Source: a virus. From it: 23,126 bases of DNA. A model generated the notes under the pieces. That model did no database searches and was not told the origin of the DNA. It was given only the letters and a program-made list of their open reading frames with translations. This document shows, piece after piece, positions 20,912 to 23,126 of this stretch (positions are counted from its first letter, which is position 1; each line of letters starts with the position of its first letter). The translations under genes were made by a program, and so were the position numbers. The DNA lies in the IMG/VR virus record IMGVR_UViG_3300009285_006183, positions 1 through 23,126 of that record; one strand, written 5' to 3'.

Positions 20912-20951
20912 CGAGTCCCAATAAAAGGTTTTGGTTTCGATTGGGACTCGC
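20899..20951 (+). promoter_or_regulatory. -1 ribosomal frameshift signal
   Basis: The heptamer A AAA AAC (20899-20905) is in phase with the chaperone frame (ATA AAA AAC TTA TAG) and fits X XXY YYZ. After a five-base spacer, GCGAGTCCCAAT (20911-20922) pairs perfectly with ATTGGGACTCGC (20940-20951) around a 17-base loop. Slip site, short spacer and strong stem together are the standard signal of tail chaperone genes. It also overlaps the stop codon of the zero frame. Confidence 0.9.
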
Positions 20952-21252
20952 TCTTGGGAAAACCGTTAAGCAATTGAAGAAGGAGCTTGACTCCAAAGAA
21001 TTTACTGACTGGAAGGCTTATTACCAAATAGAACCTTTTGGGACAGAGCAAGACTATGTTCAAGCTGGTATTATTTCTTCTGTTATTGCAAATGTTAATA
21101 GGTCTAAAAATAGCTCCCCATTCAAGCCTTACGATTTTGTTCCATCTTCATTTAAAGCCCAGTTACATAAAAAACAATCTATTGAAGATATAAAAGGTAT
21201 TTTTGAGAAAATGGCAACAAAGAAAAGTAAAAAAGAGGTAAAACATGGCTGA
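20905..21252 (+). CDS. Tail assembly chaperone extension, gpT-like, made by -1 frameshift
   Basis: The frame starts at the slip site and runs as LIASPNKRFWFRLGLALGKT, then VKQLKKELDSKEFTDWKAYYQIEPFG, which is the family pattern of the second chaperone part (a KxLxxELxSxEFxxW helix and YYQIEPFG turn). It has no convincing ribosome site of its own: a TTG at 20941 lies inside the stem. The likely product is the fusion of the 20543-20911 chaperone with this extension, about 236 residues, as lambda gpGT. The fused form ties the chaperone to the tape measure. The C terminus is lysine-rich and overlaps the tape measure start by eight bases. Confidence 0.88.
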   Translation, partial: LIASPNKRFWFRLGLALGKTVKQLKKELDSKEFTDWKAYYQIEPFGTEQDYVQAGIISSVIANVNRSKNSSPFKPYDFVPSSFKAQLHKKQSIEDIKGIFEKMATKKSKKEVKHG

Positions 21253-23126
21253 AGAAAATATTGGTAAATTGATGGTTACTATTGGCGGAGACATTGGCGA
21301 TTTAGCCAAAGCGTTTACCAAAACTACCCACTATATTAATGAAATAAAAAAATCAGTTGCAGATGTAAATTTTGAGCAAATGGTCAAAAACGTCAGTGTT
21401 ATAGCAAGGGTAATTAAATCTTTAAGAACTCAAACAGTAAATGGATTTCACGATATTGATTTAGGGGTTAGAAAAGTAGGAAGGACTCTTGAGAGAACCA
21501 ATAGGCTTCTTTCTCAAATGGCAGGAGTTACAGGAAAGGCGACAAATAATGTTGTTAATAATGTTAATAACATTAATAAAGTTTACAATAAATTAGGTAA
21601 AACTATGCAATATACAGGGGTAAAAGGCAGCAAGTCTCTACATCAAATATCAGGGGGTTTTGGGTTTCTTGGTTCAGTTTTAGGGAGTCATTCAAGAATT
21701 ATAAGAGCATTTTCACATAGTTTTATAGATGGGCTTTCCCTCATGTCTGCTGAGTTTTGGGTATTAGAAATGGCTGCCCGTACTGCATATAGGGTTTTAA
21801 TGGCATTTCCTAAAAAGGCGATAGCATCGGTTGACGCTTTTCGCTTATCTGTAATTAAAACACAAGCCTTAATTTCTACTTTCTCTCCAAAAGATGTTGA
21901 TTTTGAAACATCTTTTCAAAATGCAAGAGAATATGCAAGAGACCTTGTTACGGAAATGGATATCCTTGCCGCTTATACATTAGGAACATCTTTTGATTTA
22001 CAGGCAATTACACAGGAATTTATGAAGCAAGGTGTTCTTATTGATATTAATAAAACAAAAGCAAAAGACGCCTTTCTTAACATTGCAAATGCTATTGAAA
22101 TTATAGCTTCTGGCTTTCAAGCACCAGAACTTCAAATACGTCAGGAAGCAAGAGCCCTTGCTATGGGACAAGTTGATTTGCGTGCTACGTTGGCTACGGA
22201 GCTTAATGCTCGTCTTGGTGGGCAATTAAAAGAACGGATTGCTTTATGGAAGCAAGAAGGAACGTTTATAGAGAATATTGGGGACTTGTTAAAAGGTTAT
22301 GCGGCATCAATTGCAGATATTAGAAGTACATGGAAATCTGTTTCTGCATTGTTTAAAACTATGTCCGATAGGATTATTCGATTTGGTTCTGAGGCTTTCT
22401 ATGATGCTATAAACGTACAATTAAGAAAAATGACAGATTATTTGCGTGAGCATGAAGTATTGCTTTCAGGCAAGCTTTATGCCGGGTGGCAAGGGCTTAT
22501 TACTATTGTATCTTCTCTTAAAAGGTCTTATCAAACCTTAGAAGAACCTATTGGTAAACTAATTGAACTTTCAAGAAGTTTTTTACATGGTTGGGGATAT
22601 ATTTTAGTTGGGTTTCTTCCTGTTGCTATTGAACGTGTTGCTCTTAAACTTAGGGTTTTGTATGATTCAATATTGTTAATAATCGGAGCGCAAATGACCC
22701 TAAGTGCGGTACAACGGGAAGCCTTTTCAAATTGGAATTTTGATGAAACTAAAGACCTTGCCAAACAGATGAAGGAAATTTTTCAAGACCTAAGTCAGGC
22801 ATCAAAGGCATTCGGAACGGATAAATGGAAACTTTTTACCCAAGATTTTGCGCCACCTTCCAATGATTTTTTTGATGAAGTAGCAAGAAGAATGAAAGTA
22901 TTTGATTCTATGGTAACAGATTTTAAAGAAGGTCTGAAAAGAAAACAAACGGGAACTCCTAAAATCATGTCTTTCATAGATAGGGAGAAAATAGAGTCAG
23001 AGTATGATGCCTTCCTTAATGCGACATCTGTCAAAACATCACGTTGGCTCGATGAAGAAAACCGAAAAATTGAAAAACATCGGGACTCACTGATTAAAAA
23101 TAAAATATTACTCATTCAGGATGAGG
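21245..23126 (+). CDS. Tape measure protein, N-terminal part
   Basis: A frame open from the ATG at 21245 to the end of the window (627 codons) and continuing beyond. The product sets the tail length and is wound inside the tube. MAEENIGKLMVTIGGDIGDL (residues 1-20) is the usual tape measure beginning, and FTKTTHYINEIKKS with the repeated VNNVNNINKV (about 102-111) is coiled-coil-like. Residues about 120-190 hold a glycine-rich segment and a hydrophobic helix (GLSLMSAEFWVLEMAART), followed by long helices with FRLSVIKTQALI and YTLGTSFDLQAITQEFMKQG, the tape-measure N-terminal pattern seen in many siphophages. GAGGTAAAAC precedes the start. It overlaps the chaperone extension by eight bases. 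Confidence 0.85.
   Translation, partial: MAEENIGKLMVTIGGDIGDLAKAFTKTTHYINEIKKSVADVNFEQMVKNVSVIARVIKSLRTQTVNGFHDIDLGVRKVGRTLERTNRLLSQMAGVTGKATNNVVNNVNNINKVYNKLGKTMQYTGVKGSKSLHQISGGFGFLGSVLGSHSRIIRAFSHSFIDGLSLMSAEFWVLEMAARTAYRVLMAFPKKAIASVDAFRLSVIKTQALISTFSPKDVDFETSFQNAREYARDLVTEMDILAAYTLGTSFDLQAITQEFMKQGVLIDINKTKAKDAFLNIANAIEIIASGFQAPELQIRQEARALAMGQVDLRATLATELNARLGGQLKERIALWKQEGTFIENIGDLLKGYAASIADIRSTWKSVSALFKTMSDRIIRFGSEAFYDAINVQLRKMTDYLREHEVLLSGKLYAGWQGLITIVSSLKRSYQTLEEPIGKLIELSRSFLHGWGYILVGFLPVAIERVALKLRVLYDSILLIIGAQMTLSAVQREAFSNWNFDETKDLAKQMKEIFQDLSQASKAFGTDKWKLFTQDFAPPSNDFFDEVARRMKVFDSMVTDFKEGLKRKQTGTPKIMSFIDREKIESEYDAFLNATSVKTSRWLDEENRKIEKHRDSLIKNKILLIQDE

Noticed and set aside
20653-21063. 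Minus-strand frame of 136 residues over the tail chaperones
   Set aside because: It lies opposite the chaperone genes and frameshift signal, and its sequence has no recognisable domain.
21541-21600. AT-rich palindrome within the tape measure gene
   Set aside because: GTTAATAAC-type symmetry comes from the repeated VNN codons of the coiled-coil-like segment, so no separate role is needed.

Overview
The window is most of the head-and-tail half of a tailed double-stranded DNA bacteriophage or prophage with a long, probably non-contractile tail. The evidence is a clear ordered set: terminase small and large subunits, a DUF1073-type portal, a DUF2213 prohead protease/scaffold, a decoration-like protein, an HK97-fold capsid protein, neck proteins, a tail tube protein, a frameshifted pair of tail assembly chaperones and the start of a tape measure. 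The DNA is AT-rich and almost every + strand gene has a strong AGGAGG-type ribosome binding site. The host cannot be named from the sequence. The only bacterial-looking DNA is a cydA (cytochrome bd oxidase) fragment at bases 1-207, which is visibly richer in G+C than the rest and may be a junction or an assembly chimera.

Layout. Bases 1-207: cydA fragment, minus strand. Bases 208-525: repeats built on CTAAAGGTA, some of them palindromic. Bases 735-1914: three small minus-strand genes (a basic possible DNA-binding protein and two small zinc-ribbon proteins), separated by strong hairpins inside near-identical leader and trailer sequences. Bases 1915-2421: divergent control region with a 20-bp perfect palindrome, a small GC-rich structured block that could be the packaging site, and a consensus promoter reading into the terminase genes. 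Bases 2422-9597: packaging, portal, protease/scaffold and capsid genes. Bases 9673-18331: an island of about 8.7 kb of sugar and glycan genes. Bases 18351-23126: neck and tail genes, running off the right end.

The island is the most unusual part. It lies between the capsid gene and the first neck gene, in the same direction and with mostly overlapping or touching reading frames, so it is probably expressed late with the virion genes. It encodes a DUF115/MptE-like protein, two paralogous DxD glycosyltransferase-like proteins, a zinc alcohol/sugar dehydrogenase, an FkbM-like methyltransferase, a transketolase split into two subunits that lacks its usual C-terminal domain, a short-chain dehydrogenase, a methyltransferase/GT9 glycosyltransferase fusion interrupted by a -1 frameshift, and a sulfotransferase-like protein. 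Together these look like a route to make, attach, methylate and perhaps sulfate an unusual sugar on the virion or on the host surface. That role is inference.

The region also holds small elements that are easy to miss: an 11-residue lysine-rich peptide gene behind the capsid gene, 37- and 52-residue genes, a probable internal start that makes a separate scaffold protein, and a textbook -1 frameshift signal (A AAA AAC plus a 12-bp stem) in the tail chaperone genes.
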